64,000 nucleotides of DNA from a virus, in the IMG/VR virus record IMGVR_UViG_3300028394_002328, positions 62,001 through 126,000 of that record. One strand, 5' to 3'. Position numbers and translations under genes: made by a program. The notes under the pieces are model-generated. The model was given only the letters and a program-made list of their open reading frames with translations, made no database searches and had not been told where the DNA came from. This document shows positions 40,092 through 48,619 of the stretch, piece by piece (position 1 is the stretch's first letter; each line of letters starts with the position of its first letter).

Positions 40092-40098
40092 CTAAATA
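40092..40098 (+). promoter_or_regulatory. Late promoter candidate
   Basis: CTAAATA followed by CA; deviates from ATAAATA at the first base but precedes a virion gene. Confidence 0.45.
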
Positions 40099-40193
40099 CA
40101 TAAAGGAGCTAAACTGTGTACTCAACTGCTGTATTTCTTTATACTCAGCGTCAAATTGTTGTACTTTTAACTGGCACATCACCGAGGAGATAT

Positions 40194-40895
40194 ATGCCTG
40201 TATACGCAAAACCATTAACTTTAAATAAGGGTGTGGATAATCAAATACAATTTCAATTCTTAAATCAAGAACAAAAACCAGTAGATATTACAGGTAAAGA
40301 AATTTCCTGTAGAGTTATTAGTTATGATGGTAGTGAAGTATTACTTAGAAAAGCATTGACACTTCAATTACCGGCTACGGGTATTGCCGCACTAATATTA
40401 AATGCTGCGGAAATAGAAGATATTCCTGCTCAACAAGGACATTATTCATTAGAAATACCGGTTGGTGCTTTTAATTTCCCTGTGTTTGTTGATCAAAATG
40501 CTGGTGCTCGCGGTGATATGAATATCGTCAACAGCGTGTTACCAGCCTTTGTACCAAGTTCAAATATCACTATTCCTACAGGACAACCTTTCCCTAATAT
40601 TGATTCTAACAATAGTATACAAAATGCGTTACCAAACGCTAATACATATTATAGTAGCGTAATCAATACAGATTCTAACCCAATACTTACTATTCAGACT
40701 CACTACTATCAATTCAACGGTGATGTTACTATAGAAGGTTCTACTATTGTAGATGCTGATTGGTATCCTATAACTACTTCAACTTATAGTAATGTAACTG
40801 ACACTTTTGGATATACTGTTCGTGGATTCCATCCATATATCCGTATGCAATTCGTCAGCAACACTGGTGCGGTAACTAACATATTGGCAAGGTAA
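40194..40895 (+). CDS. Virion fibre/baseplate-associated protein (233 aa)
   Basis: Start MPVYAKPLTLNKGVDNQIQF with GAGGAG before ATG 40194; an in-frame GTG at 40116 (with AAGGAG) would add 26 residues. The N-terminal part (QFQFLNQEQKPVDITGKEIS) is the beta-sandwich seen in receptor-binding and baseplate upper proteins of phages; the C-terminus is Ser/Thr/Asn-rich beta structure. Position in the virion unknown. Confidence 0.75.
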   Translation: MPVYAKPLTLNKGVDNQIQFQFLNQEQKPVDITGKEISCRVISYDGSEVLLRKALTLQLPATGIAALILNAAEIEDIPAQQGHYSLEIPVGAFNFPVFVDQNAGARGDMNIVNSVLPAFVPSSNITIPTGQPFPNIDSNNSIQNALPNANTYYSSVINTDSNPILTIQTHYYQFNGDVTIEGSTIVDADWYPITTSTYSNVTDTFGYTVRGFHPYIRMQFVSNTGAVTNILAR

Positions 40896-40903
40896 ACCTG
40901 CTC

Positions 40904-40932
40904 TTGTATTTTACTTCATATTATGCTATAAT
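40904..40932 (+). promoter_or_regulatory. Sigma70-type promoter, leaderless geometry
   Basis: TTGTAT (40904-40909), 17 bp, TATAAT (40927-40932), 6 bases, then the primase ATG at 40939. Confidence 0.72.
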
Positions 40933-40938
40933 CATAAT

Positions 40939-41910
40939 ATGTTTGAAATATTAACTATAGTTCCGGGTAAGAAAAAACTAACACAAAGTGGTTGGCATGG
41001 ATTCAATGCTGTGTGTTGTCATCACCGTGGGCATAAAGCAGATAAAAGAGGTCGTGCTGGTCTACGAATCGATGGCCCAAACTGGAGTGTCCATTGTTTT
41101 AATTGTGGTTTTAAGTGTGGATTCACTCTGGGTAAAAGTATTACCCAAAATGCAAAACATTTCTTACAATGGTGTGGTATAGATGAATCTCAGATACAGC
41201 GTTGGAGCTTAGAAAGTCTACAGAAAAAAGATATATTAGATTTAATACAGGTTAAAAAATCTAAGAAAAAAATTAAATTTAAAGAAGAAACTTTACCTGA
41301 GGGCGAATTACTTGATGTAAATAATCCATTACATAAAGTATATGTTGATTATATACAATCTAGGGGGATAAATCTTAATGACTATCCGTTTATGATCACT
41401 CCAAATGACAAGGGGCGTCAAGGCAATAGAATAATTATCCCTTATACCTACCAAAACAAAATAGTAGGTTACACTAGTCGTTTCTTAGACAACAAAACAC
41501 CTAAGTATATCAATCAACAACAATCGGGTTATGTATTTGGTATTGATTTTCAAAAGCCTGATTATGAAGTTTGTATATTGGTAGAAGGTATTTTTGACGC
41601 ACTAAGTCTTAATTGTTGTGCGTTGACACATAACACAATCAATGATGATCAGGTAGAACTATTAAGCCAATTAAATAGACGAATTATTTTTGTGCCGGAT
41701 CGTGATAAAACTGGATTAGAAACTTGTAGCAGAGCATTAGAGTTAGGATATAGTGTTAGTATTCCGAATTGGGAATCTGATGTAAAAGATGTTAATGATG
41801 CTGTAGTAAGATATGGTAAGTTACCTACATTGTTAAGTATTTTACAGTGGGCAACTACAAGTAAAGTCAAAATAGAAATTCAAAGGAGAAAACTTGAGCA
41901 ACGAATATAA
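40939..41910 (+). CDS. 61: DNA primase (gp61/DnaG-like)
   Basis: 323 residues. Synthesises RNA primers for the lagging strand. N-terminal zinc site CCHHRG plus CFNCGFKCGF; Toprim core VCILVEGIFDALSLNC with catalytic Glu and VPDRDKTGLE with the DxD. Helicase gene overlaps the 3' end by 17 bases, matching the primase-helicase pair of T4 (gp61-gp41). Predicted leaderless start. Confidence 0.92.
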   Translation: MFEILTIVPGKKKLTQSGWHGFNAVCCHHRGHKADKRGRAGLRIDGPNWSVHCFNCGFKCGFTLGKSITQNAKHFLQWCGIDESQIQRWSLESLQKKDILDLIQVKKSKKKIKFKEETLPEGELLDVNNPLHKVYVDYIQSRGINLNDYPFMITPNDKGRQGNRIIIPYTYQNKIVGYTSRFLDNKTPKYINQQQSGYVFGIDFQKPDYEVCILVEGIFDALSLNCCALTHNTINDDQVELLSQLNRRIIFVPDRDKTGLETCSRALELGYSVSIPNWESDVKDVNDAVVRYGKLPTLLSILQWATTSKVKIEIQRRKLEQRI

Positions 41911-43297
41911 TAGTGATATGCAGTTATTCTTTTTGCGTATGATGGTCACAAACGCAGAATTATATACAAGGGTCATGAACATCATGAACTCACAAAACTT
42001 TGACCGTAAATTAAAACCAGTAGCAGACTTTTTAGTAGAACATAGTAAAAAATATAATATAATGCCGGATCCTGCTCAAATCAAAGCAGTGACAGGTATA
42101 GATGTAGAGATTCTTAATGAATTAGATGATGGTCATTATAATTGGTTTTTAGATGAATTTGAAAAATTCACAAGACGCCAAGAATTAGAAAGAGCAATTT
42201 TAAAATCAGCCGATTTATTAGAAAAGGGTGATTATGATCCTGTTGAAAAATTAATTAAAGATGCTGTACAAATTAGTTTACAAAAAGACATGGGTACAGA
42301 TTATTTTGCTGATCCTAGGGCTAGGCTTTCTCAACTTAAAAGTAATAACGGACAAAATAGTACAGGATGGCCCTGTATGGATCAGAAACTTTATGGTGGA
42401 TTCAATCGGGGAGAATTGCAAATTTTTGCAGGAGGATCAGGCTCAGGTAAAAGTTTGTTTATGCAAAACTTGTCAGTAAATTGGGTACAAGCAGGATTAA
42501 ATGGTATTTATGTTACACTAGAACTTAGTGAAGGGCTGTGTAGTATGCGTATTGATAGTATGATGACTGATACTAGCAGCCGTGATATCTTTAAAGATAT
42601 TGATAATGTTGAAATGAAAATCAAAATGCTTGCTAAAAAAGCAGGAAAGTTTCAAATTAAATATATGCCAGCACAAAGTACAGTAAATGATTTGCGGGCG
42701 TTTTGTAAAGAATTTCAAATAAAAACAGGTACAAAATTAGATTTCTTGTGTGTAGATTATTTGGATTTGCTTATGCCTGTTAGTGCAAAGGTCAGTCCTT
42801 CAGATTTGTTTGTTAAGGATAAGTATGTCTCTGAAGAATTGCGTAACTTAGCAAAAGAATTAAATGTATTGTTCGTAACAGCAAGTCAGTTGAATCGTAG
42901 TGCAGTTGAAGAAATTGAGTTTGATCATAGTCATATCAGCGGTGGTATTAGTAAAATTAATACAGCAGATAATGTGTTTGGTATCTTTACAAGCCGTAGT
43001 ATGCGTGAACGTGGACAGTATCAATTGCAATTAATGAAAACTAGAAGTAGTAGTGGTGTGGGTCAAAAGATTGAATTAGAGTTTAACATTGAAACTTTGC
43101 GAATTACTGATCCTGATCCTGAGGCTAGTACATATAGACCACCTGCTCCTAGTCCTAATGACATTATTAATAAAATTAAAACTCAATCTACTGTAAATGA
43201 CATGGTACATGCTACTATTGAGCCTGAAAGTAAAAGAGTTATTGCAACTACTGCGGAATCTAGACTAAAGGGTATTCTTAACGGGTTAAAGAAATAA
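41894..43297 (+). CDS. 41: Replicative helicase (gp41/DnaB-like), TTG start
   Basis: 467 residues. TTG 41894 follows AAGGAG by 6 bases. Hexameric 5'-3' helicase: N-terminal DnaB-like domain, Walker A FAGGSGSGKSLFMQN, Walker B LDFLCVDYLDLLMP, motif H4-like ASQLNRSAVEEIEF. Overlaps primase, so both are co-translated. Confidence 0.93.
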   Translation: MSNEYNSDMQLFFLRMMVTNAELYTRVMNIMNSQNFDRKLKPVADFLVEHSKKYNIMPDPAQIKAVTGIDVEILNELDDGHYNWFLDEFEKFTRRQELERAILKSADLLEKGDYDPVEKLIKDAVQISLQKDMGTDYFADPRARLSQLKSNNGQNSTGWPCMDQKLYGGFNRGELQIFAGGSGSGKSLFMQNLSVNWVQAGLNGIYVTLELSEGLCSMRIDSMMTDTSSRDIFKDIDNVEMKIKMLAKKAGKFQIKYMPAQSTVNDLRAFCKEFQIKTGTKLDFLCVDYLDLLMPVSAKVSPSDLFVKDKYVSEELRNLAKELNVLFVTASQLNRSAVEEIEFDHSHISGGISKINTADNVFGIFTSRSMRERGQYQLQLMKTRSSSGVGQKIELEFNIETLRITDPDPEASTYRPPAPSPNDIINKIKTQSTVNDMVHATIEPESKRVIATTAESRLKGILNGLKK

Positions 43298-43310
43298 TTA
43301 TCAAATCAGC

Positions 43311-43317
43311 ATAAATA
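43311..43317 (+). promoter_or_regulatory. T4-type late promoter
   Basis: ATAAATA followed by CT, 17 bases before ATG 43335. Confidence 0.7.
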
Positions 43318-43334
43318 CTATTAGGATATTATAT

Positions 43335-43583
43335 ATGCAAAAGAAAACCCGTAGCCTTTTAGAAGAATTAGAATCTATTGGTAGTACCCGTGACATGACA
43401 CATGTTATAGAAAATAGAGCCCATAATATTATCACTAGTGCAATTAATTTAATTGAATTAATTAACAAACACTATGATAAAGATACCTCTGAGGTATTAG
43501 AGCGTAAACTTCTAAGTGCGATAAAAGGCAAGGATCAAAATAGATTTGCTAAAAGCATAAGGAAAAACCATGACACGCCGTAG
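43335..43583 (+). CDS. Hypothetical late protein (82 aa)
   Basis: MQKKTRSLLEELESIGSTRD, then a helical HNIITSAINLIELINKHYD, and basic tail RFAKSIRKNHDTP. Overlaps the next gene by 14 bases. Conserved-looking late protein; function unknown. Confidence 0.75.
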   Translation: MQKKTRSLLEELESIGSTRDMTHVIENRAHNIITSAINLIELINKHYDKDTSEVLERKLLSAIKGKDQNRFAKSIRKNHDTP

Positions 43584-44568
43584 AATTGATGATGAGGTTC
43601 GCAGTTTAGAAGAAGCATTAAGTAATTGGATAGGTGATTACGGTGCGGCTGCTGCAAAGCAGTTGGGAAATAGAATAACCGGCAAACCTGAAGGTGCAAT
43701 GTCCATTCAAGATAAAATGGCTAAAGAAAAGTTTCTTCAAAACTTTTTAGGTCGTGCAAGTGCTACATTGAATTCAGGTATTGCTAGTGGTAGAATAACA
43801 ACGAATGTAACACCGCAGTCTGCTCCACCAGCTGCACAGCCTGCAGAACCTACTTCACCTGCACCTGCACCAGCAGCACCAGCAGCATCTAAACCTTCTA
43901 TTGCCCCTACTACAGCTCCTCCAAGTAGACCTACCATTGGCAATACTCCAATACATGCAATGCAAGTAAAGTCTATGCAGAACAATATAGCTAGGGATAA
44001 ACGGGTGGCTAACATGCCTCCACCAAACAAAAAGACTTTTGCAGCAGACAAAAGGACACCCGCACAGATTGCACAAATGCGCCGAGCAGGGTTTAGTGAA
44101 AGTTCTACTTATGATAAATTAAACGCAATTTTTGAAAGCATTATGGGTGAGGCTGATCCAGCAGCACCTGCAGCACCTGCTGCCATGACAGCAGCACCTG
44201 CACCAACTGGAGTAGAAACTATATCTCAATTTTTGACTAAATGGGTCAAACAATATATGACTGGCACTAGCCTTGGTGATGCCAATTCTGTGAATCATAT
44301 TAAAAGTTTAATTAAAAATGTAGAAGATACTTATAGTAAAGACAGGGGTAAAGCAGCACTTACAAAATTAGCAAATGATTTGTATGCTGTGTCATATGCA
44401 CAGGATACAGAGCAAAAAGCTGCACCAAGCCAACCTACTCAGCAACCCGCTAGTAGTCCTGCAGCAGCAAAACCAGCAGCACCGGCTAATAATGCTCCAA
44501 GTGATTCATGGGCATCACGAGTAACAGAAAGTAAAAAGAAACCAGTAAAATACTGGGGTCAAAAATGA
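43570..44568 (+). CDS. Ala/Pro-rich late protein (332 aa)
   Basis: MTRRRIDDEVRSLEEALSNW, then long low-complexity PAPAPAAPAA and TAPPSRP stretches linking two folded parts (about 1-75 and 195-270). A helical SLGDANSVNHIKSLIKNVED lies in the second. Low-complexity Ala/Pro linkers are frequent in head scaffold or core proteins, but no specific match. Late promoter upstream at 43311. Confidence 0.75.
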   Translation: MTRRRIDDEVRSLEEALSNWIGDYGAAAAKQLGNRITGKPEGAMSIQDKMAKEKFLQNFLGRASATLNSGIASGRITTNVTPQSAPPAAQPAEPTSPAPAPAAPAASKPSIAPTTAPPSRPTIGNTPIHAMQVKSMQNNIARDKRVANMPPPNKKTFAADKRTPAQIAQMRRAGFSESSTYDKLNAIFESIMGEADPAAPAAPAAMTAAPAPTGVETISQFLTKWVKQYMTGTSLGDANSVNHIKSLIKNVEDTYSKDRGKAALTKLANDLYAVSYAQDTEQKAAPSQPTQQPASSPAAAKPAAPANNAPSDSWASRVTESKKKPVKYWGQK

Positions 44569-45725
44569 ATCTTTCCGAGTCTTTAGCCTCTCTTAGAAAT
44601 AAGTTAGAGACTTTATCTATACCTCCGTTGACAGAAGATAAAGGGCACTTGGACCATCCTGAAGATTTGATATTTTTGGGAGATGTTCAGGGTGCTCAAA
44701 GAGCAGTAGATGCAATCGTAAAAACAGTTTCAAATCCAAAAACTGTTACTATTAAGTGGGATGGGTACCCTGCGCTTATATTTGGCCGTGATTCTAAAGG
44801 TAGATTTAGCATCATGGACAAGCATATGTTTAATAAAAAAGACGGTACAGGCAGACAAGTTTATAGTCCTCAACAATTCAGAGAATATGATTTAGCCCGT
44901 GAAGTAGATCGTTCTGATTTGCATAAACTAATAGCTGAAATATGGCCCGGTTTAGAAAAGGCAAGCGCAGGTACCCAAGGATATTATTGGGGAGATTTAC
45001 TATTCAGCCAACCATTAACAGATAACAATGGTTTGTATAAATTTAAAGCCAATCCTAATGGTATAACATATACCGTGGATGTTGATAGTGAAACTGGTAA
45101 ATTAATGGCAGGCAAAACTGCTGGCATTGCAGTACATCAGTATATAGAACCTGAAGCACCTAACACTGATTCTGCTGTACCACTAGACGGGACAATAGGA
45201 CAACTTAAGAACAACAGCAATGTTGCTATCATTCCTAGTAAGATGCCTGTCACTCCTAACTTAAAGTTGGATCAAAAATTATTAGCAAAAGCCAAACAAG
45301 ATATAGCAAAATATGGTCAAGCAGTTCAACAGTTAATGAATACTGCCCCTCAGGCTAGAAATACATTTAATCAGTTGTTTACAGTTTATGTTAATAAACG
45401 AATCGTTCAAGGAGATTTAAGTAATTTACTAGAAGGATTTATGGAATTTGTTAAATCTAGACCAATGACTGATAAGATGCGGGCTAAGATAGATGAACAT
45501 CTACAAGCCAACGAAGAAGGCTTAATTGGGGCATTTACTATATGGATAGACATATACAATCTTAAGATGAATGTAGTTCAGCAACTAAACAAAGCCGCTG
45601 AAGCCAGTCCTGTAAAAGGATACCTGCAAGATGGTACACAAACCCAAGAAGGATTCGTTTCTAATGGGCTTAAGTTTGTGGATAGAATGGGCTTTAGTAG
45701 ACAGAATTTGGCTGGAAGAGCATAG
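44565..45725 (+). CDS. KWDG nucleotidyltransferase/ligase-like protein (DUF6267 type)
   Basis: 386 residues. KWDG at 64-67 has the form of ligase motif I (KxDG, the AMP-accepting Lys), then YYWGDLLF (140-147) like motif III and EGF (362-364) with GLKFVDR (368-374) like motifs IV-V. The order fits the covalent nucleotidyltransferase superfamily, though motif III has GD rather than GE. Known to me as a conserved phage protein of unknown function. Overlaps the upstream late gene by ATGA, so it is expressed late. Confidence 0.65.
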   Translation: MNLSESLASLRNKLETLSIPPLTEDKGHLDHPEDLIFLGDVQGAQRAVDAIVKTVSNPKTVTIKWDGYPALIFGRDSKGRFSIMDKHMFNKKDGTGRQVYSPQQFREYDLAREVDRSDLHKLIAEIWPGLEKASAGTQGYYWGDLLFSQPLTDNNGLYKFKANPNGITYTVDVDSETGKLMAGKTAGIAVHQYIEPEAPNTDSAVPLDGTIGQLKNNSNVAIIPSKMPVTPNLKLDQKLLAKAKQDIAKYGQAVQQLMNTAPQARNTFNQLFTVYVNKRIVQGDLSNLLEGFMEFVKSRPMTDKMRAKIDEHLQANEEGLIGAFTIWIDIYNLKMNVVQQLNKAAEASPVKGYLQDGTQTQEGFVSNGLKFVDRMGFSRQNLAGRA

Positions 45726-45752
45726 TCAAAACCGATATTTTTTGTAACTGGC

Positions 45753-45759
45753 ATAAATA
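45753..45759 (+). promoter_or_regulatory. T4-type late promoter
   Basis: ATAAATA, about 45 bases before ATG 45804; AAGGAA is the SD. Confidence 0.7.
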
Positions 45760-45803
45760 ATTGTATGGGACAGTAGGTCTCAACAAATATAAGGAATTTT
45801 AAA

Positions 45804-46214
45804 ATGGCACAATTCACCCGTACACATGGTGACTATCAACCAGTAATGAACTTTGACGCACCTGCGTATACCGTTGGTGCAGTTAATGCAGTAACAGCTA
45901 ACGTAACAGTTCAGCCACAAGGTCCAAAGTTAGATTATTTCACAGTTTTGGCAGCTAGTGGTACATCATTCAGCACAACTCAAGTTAACCTCATTGTACA
46001 AACAGTTCAGCAATTAGCTACTGTTTATATCTATGAGTACAACGATGCAAGCACAAACACATTGGCTTTCGCAGTGTACCCAACAGGTGCATGGGCAATC
46101 GACAATTCATTAGGTGCTAACGCTAATATCGTTGCTGCTGTTAACGCAGCATTGACACAAGCCTCAGTTGCTAATACTACAACTGGTAGTGCATCAGCTA
46201 CATTCAGTAACTAA
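45804..46214 (+). CDS. Small virion protein (136 aa), probably abundant
   Basis: MAQFTRTHGDYQPVMNFDAP, then AVNAVTANVTVQPQGPKLDY and a Thr/Ala/Asn-rich C-terminus. Own late promoter with SD and own strong terminator, i.e. a monocistronic high-output unit, as for decoration or tail-tube-like proteins. Identity not established. Confidence 0.75.
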   Translation: MAQFTRTHGDYQPVMNFDAPAYTVGAVNAVTANVTVQPQGPKLDYFTVLAASGTSFSTTQVNLIVQTVQQLATVYIYEYNDASTNTLAFAVYPTGAWAIDNSLGANANIVAAVNAALTQASVANTTTGSASATFSN

Positions 46215-46232
46215 TTTTAGTTTCAATGTATC

Positions 46233-46262
46233 AAAAACCCGAGATTTATTCTCGGGTTTTTT
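46233..46262 (+). terminator. Rho-independent terminator
   Basis: AAAACCCGAGA, short loop, CTCGGGTTTT followed by more T; also T-rich on the opposite strand, so possibly bidirectional. Confidence 0.9.
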
Positions 46263-46267
46263 ACCAT

Positions 46268-46275
46268 TATAAATA
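46268..46275 (+). promoter_or_regulatory. T4-type late promoter (exact TATAAATA), leaderless geometry
   Basis: TATAAATA, 5 bases, then ATG at 46281. Confidence 0.7.
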
Positions 46276-46280
46276 TGTGT

Positions 46281-46736
46281 ATGAGTTATAGAATTTCTTG
46301 TTACACAATGTTTGATATTACACATACTGGAGTATTAAACCGATCTAGACCTAATGAAGGTCAAGATTTGAATGAGTGGGTTCAAAAAAGAAATACTCAG
46401 TGCAATTTTGATACAGTATTACAAGTCATATCACTAAGGTCACAGCCTGAGATAATTAACATGCCTTCTAAGATAGAAATTAGGTTTGATAATTTTGAGA
46501 ATTTTGGGTTTTTATTTGAACAGATAGAAAACGAATTATATCCATGTTGGACATTTGACTTTGATGTACAGCACCCAAGTGTGTTTGATGATGGTGTAAC
46601 AGAATTGGGCGCATTATACGGAGATTGCGATGGTGTTCCTATGATATTATGCGGAACAGAATGGAACAAACTTCCATCTTTTTTAGACGCTTCTCCTGAA
46701 TTAAAAAACATATATTTTACAGTACATCATGGATGA
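46281..46736 (+). CDS. Hypothetical late protein (151 aa)
   Basis: ATG 46281 preferred; ATG 46275 lies inside the promoter box. MSYRISCYTMFDITHTGVLN, then RFDNFENFGFLFEQIENELY and CWTFDFDVQHPS. Overlaps the next gene by 8 bases. No family recognised. Confidence 0.72.
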   Translation: MSYRISCYTMFDITHTGVLNRSRPNEGQDLNEWVQKRNTQCNFDTVLQVISLRSQPEIINMPSKIEIRFDNFENFGFLFEQIENELYPCWTFDFDVQHPSVFDDGVTELGALYGDCDGVPMILCGTEWNKLPSFLDASPELKNIYFTVHHG

Positions 46737-47205
46737 CAAAAAGGCTATAGCCAAATTAAATGATTTCTTTTCTAAAGAATTTTTACACGGATCAGGTGGC
46801 ATTTCTATTTTTAGAAATGATGACGGTTCGTATCAGGTCTTTAACACCTATACATTGTATAACCATCAACATGGTTGCGTAGTTAATAGTAAAACCAATG
46901 ACGATTCTTTGGTATTTTCTTCAGCGAAACATGCTATGACTTGGTGCATATTTGAAAAAAGAAATAAAATTCAGACGGCTGACAGAATTGCTCACTTAGA
47001 CCGTATGATAACTGGTATAGATGTATCAATTGAAATGCATAGGAAATTGATAAAAAAGACTAAAGATTTGAATTCAAAAATAATTTATTTGGCTAAATTA
47101 ACAGAAGAACAAGAAAAAAGAAAACTTATGATAAAAGAATTTGATAGGTATGTTAATGATTCTAAAATTTGGCAAATACGGCAATTTGCTGAAAGAACAA
47201 AATAA
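46729..47205 (+). CDS. Hypothetical late protein (158 aa), helical tail
   Basis: MDDKKAIAKLNDFFSKEFLH, a small alpha/beta N-terminus (SIFRNDDGSYQVFNTYTLY) and a long coiled-coil-like C-terminus HRKLIKKTKDLNSKIIYLAK with EEQEKRKLMIKEF. Function unknown. Confidence 0.75.
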   Translation: MDDKKAIAKLNDFFSKEFLHGSGGISIFRNDDGSYQVFNTYTLYNHQHGCVVNSKTNDDSLVFSSAKHAMTWCIFEKRNKIQTADRIAHLDRMITGIDVSIEMHRKLIKKTKDLNSKIIYLAKLTEEQEKRKLMIKEFDRYVNDSKIWQIRQFAERTK

Positions 47206-47217
47206 ATAGCCAATATG

Positions 47218-47224
47218 ATAAATA
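47218..47224 (+). promoter_or_regulatory. T4-type late promoter
   Basis: ATAAATA followed by CT, 26 bases before ATG 47251. Another ATAAATA at 47202-47208 lies at the preceding stop. Confidence 0.7.
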
Positions 47225-47250
47225 CTATATAAAGTTTGGAACCAAAAACT

Positions 47251-47964
47251 ATGAGATTAAACGACTTAAACAACAAAGTTCATGCTGCCCAAGCATTGAA
47301 AGAAAATTATAAAATGGCATTTAACCTTAATAAAATGTCATTGAATGAAACTAAATCAATGCTAAAGAAGGTACGCTCATTAGCTAATGAGGCTAAACAA
47401 TCACCTGATTTTTACAAAGATCAGTCTAATCCATCTTATATGAAATTAGTATTTATGGAACAGGCATTGGTTACTCATCATAACCAATTAGCATCAAGAC
47501 CTGCTACAAGAATTGTAGTAGAGAATGAGAAAATAGAAGAATCACAAGTTTACTTAGCCGCACAGGATTTAGTAGACACTGTTCAGAAAATGCTAGAAGA
47601 AGTGGGGCAAATGCAAGTTAAGGAATTACCTGCATTAGTTTCTAGTATTGAAAGCGAGATTGGTGTTAATGAAAGTCAATCATTCAATGACCAAGTATCT
47701 CAGCAGCTAGATGCGCTAAGTGCTACTTTAAAAGAGTCAATGGCAGGATTAAAATCCGCAGTTAATGGTTTAACTGGTCAAGAAGCTGGAATGGCTTTTA
47801 ATGAACCACCAGTTGATGATGCACAAATGGGAGCAGATATTGGTGCTGATGTAGGCGCAGAAATGGGTGCAGATATCGGCGCTGATTTAGGTGCTGAAGC
47901 GGGAGAAGAAATTGAACCTCCTGAGCCACAACCTGTCGGTGGAGTTGGACGAGCAAAGAGGTAA
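47251..47964 (+). CDS. Helical late protein with GAD-repeat tail (237 aa)
   Basis: MRLNDLNNKVHAAQALKENY, then LNETKSMLKKVRSLANEAKQ and SYMKLVFMEQALVTHHNQLA, an all-helical core. The tail repeats Gly-Ala-Asp units (MGADIGADVGAEMGADIGAD). Familiar in marine T4-like phages near head genes; a virion or scaffold role is likely but unproven. Confidence 0.78.
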   Translation: MRLNDLNNKVHAAQALKENYKMAFNLNKMSLNETKSMLKKVRSLANEAKQSPDFYKDQSNPSYMKLVFMEQALVTHHNQLASRPATRIVVENEKIEESQVYLAAQDLVDTVQKMLEEVGQMQVKELPALVSSIESEIGVNESQSFNDQVSQQLDALSATLKESMAGLKSAVNGLTGQEAGMAFNEPPVDDAQMGADIGADVGAEMGADIGADLGAEAGEEIEPPEPQPVGGVGRAKR

Positions 47965-47966
47965 GT

Positions 47967-48302
47967 ATGCGCCTCTTTGAATTAGATGGTATTGACCCGT
48001 TAGTAGTAAAATTAATTGCAGTTTCGGATCAGTTACATACCGATTTATTAAATGGTAAAACTGATCCTGAAATGACTACGGATGAACTATTGCAATATCT
48101 TCAGAAATATGATATAGTATTAGATAAAACTGATCTATACAAAATGATTAAAAAACCACCACTCAATAAGATAATTAGCAACATCCAATCAGATAAAATA
48201 GTATTTAAGGATATGGGTACTCCCGAAGCACCTGATCAAGAACAAAATAACCAAATTGTTAAACAAATGGCAAACCAAGCTGCCGCTAATATGCAAACAT
48301 GA
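47967..48302 (+). CDS. Hypothetical late protein (111 aa)
   Basis: MRLFELDGIDPLVVKLIAVS, helical with DELLQYLQKYDIVLDKTDLY and a Gln/Asn-rich tail. Two bases after the previous stop, overlaps the Fe-S gene by ATGA. Function unknown. Confidence 0.75.
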   Translation: MRLFELDGIDPLVVKLIAVSDQLHTDLLNGKTDPEMTTDELLQYLQKYDIVLDKTDLYKMIKKPPLNKIISNIQSDKIVFKDMGTPEAPDQEQNNQIVKQMANQAAANMQT

Positions 48303-48619
48303 TAAGTGCTACTCCGTTTGCAGCCGATAAAATAAAATATTTTTTAGAAAAAAGAGGAAAAGGTCTAGGAATTAAAGTAGGCGTGAAAACTACTGGATGT
48401 AGTGGTCTAGCTTACACACTAGAATTCATAGACCAACCTGATTCTACCTATGCTGTATATGAATCTCAAGGTGTAATGATTTGGGTAAGCCCTAAAGATA
48501 TAGTTTATTTAAAAGGGTTAACCGTAGATTATGCCAAACAAGGACTAAATGAAGGTTTTGAATTTATTAACCCTCAGGAAAAAGATCGTTGCGGATGCGG
48601 CGAAAGTTTTAGAATATGA
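48299..48619 (+). CDS. A-type iron-sulfur carrier (IscA/ErpA-like)
   Basis: 106 residues, full family length. Binds or transfers Fe-S clusters. The three cysteine ligands are in place: Cys34 in TTGCSGLAYT, then Cys98 and Cys100 in RCGCGESF, with the family spacing of 63 residues. It may supply a cluster to a phage nuclease; the adjacent gene is a RecB-like nuclease, a group in which some members hold 4Fe-4S. Overlaps both neighbours by ATGA. Confidence 0.92.
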   Translation: MISATPFAADKIKYFLEKRGKGLGIKVGVKTTGCSGLAYTLEFIDQPDSTYAVYESQGVMIWVSPKDIVYLKGLTVDYAKQGLNEGFEFINPQEKDRCGCGESFRI

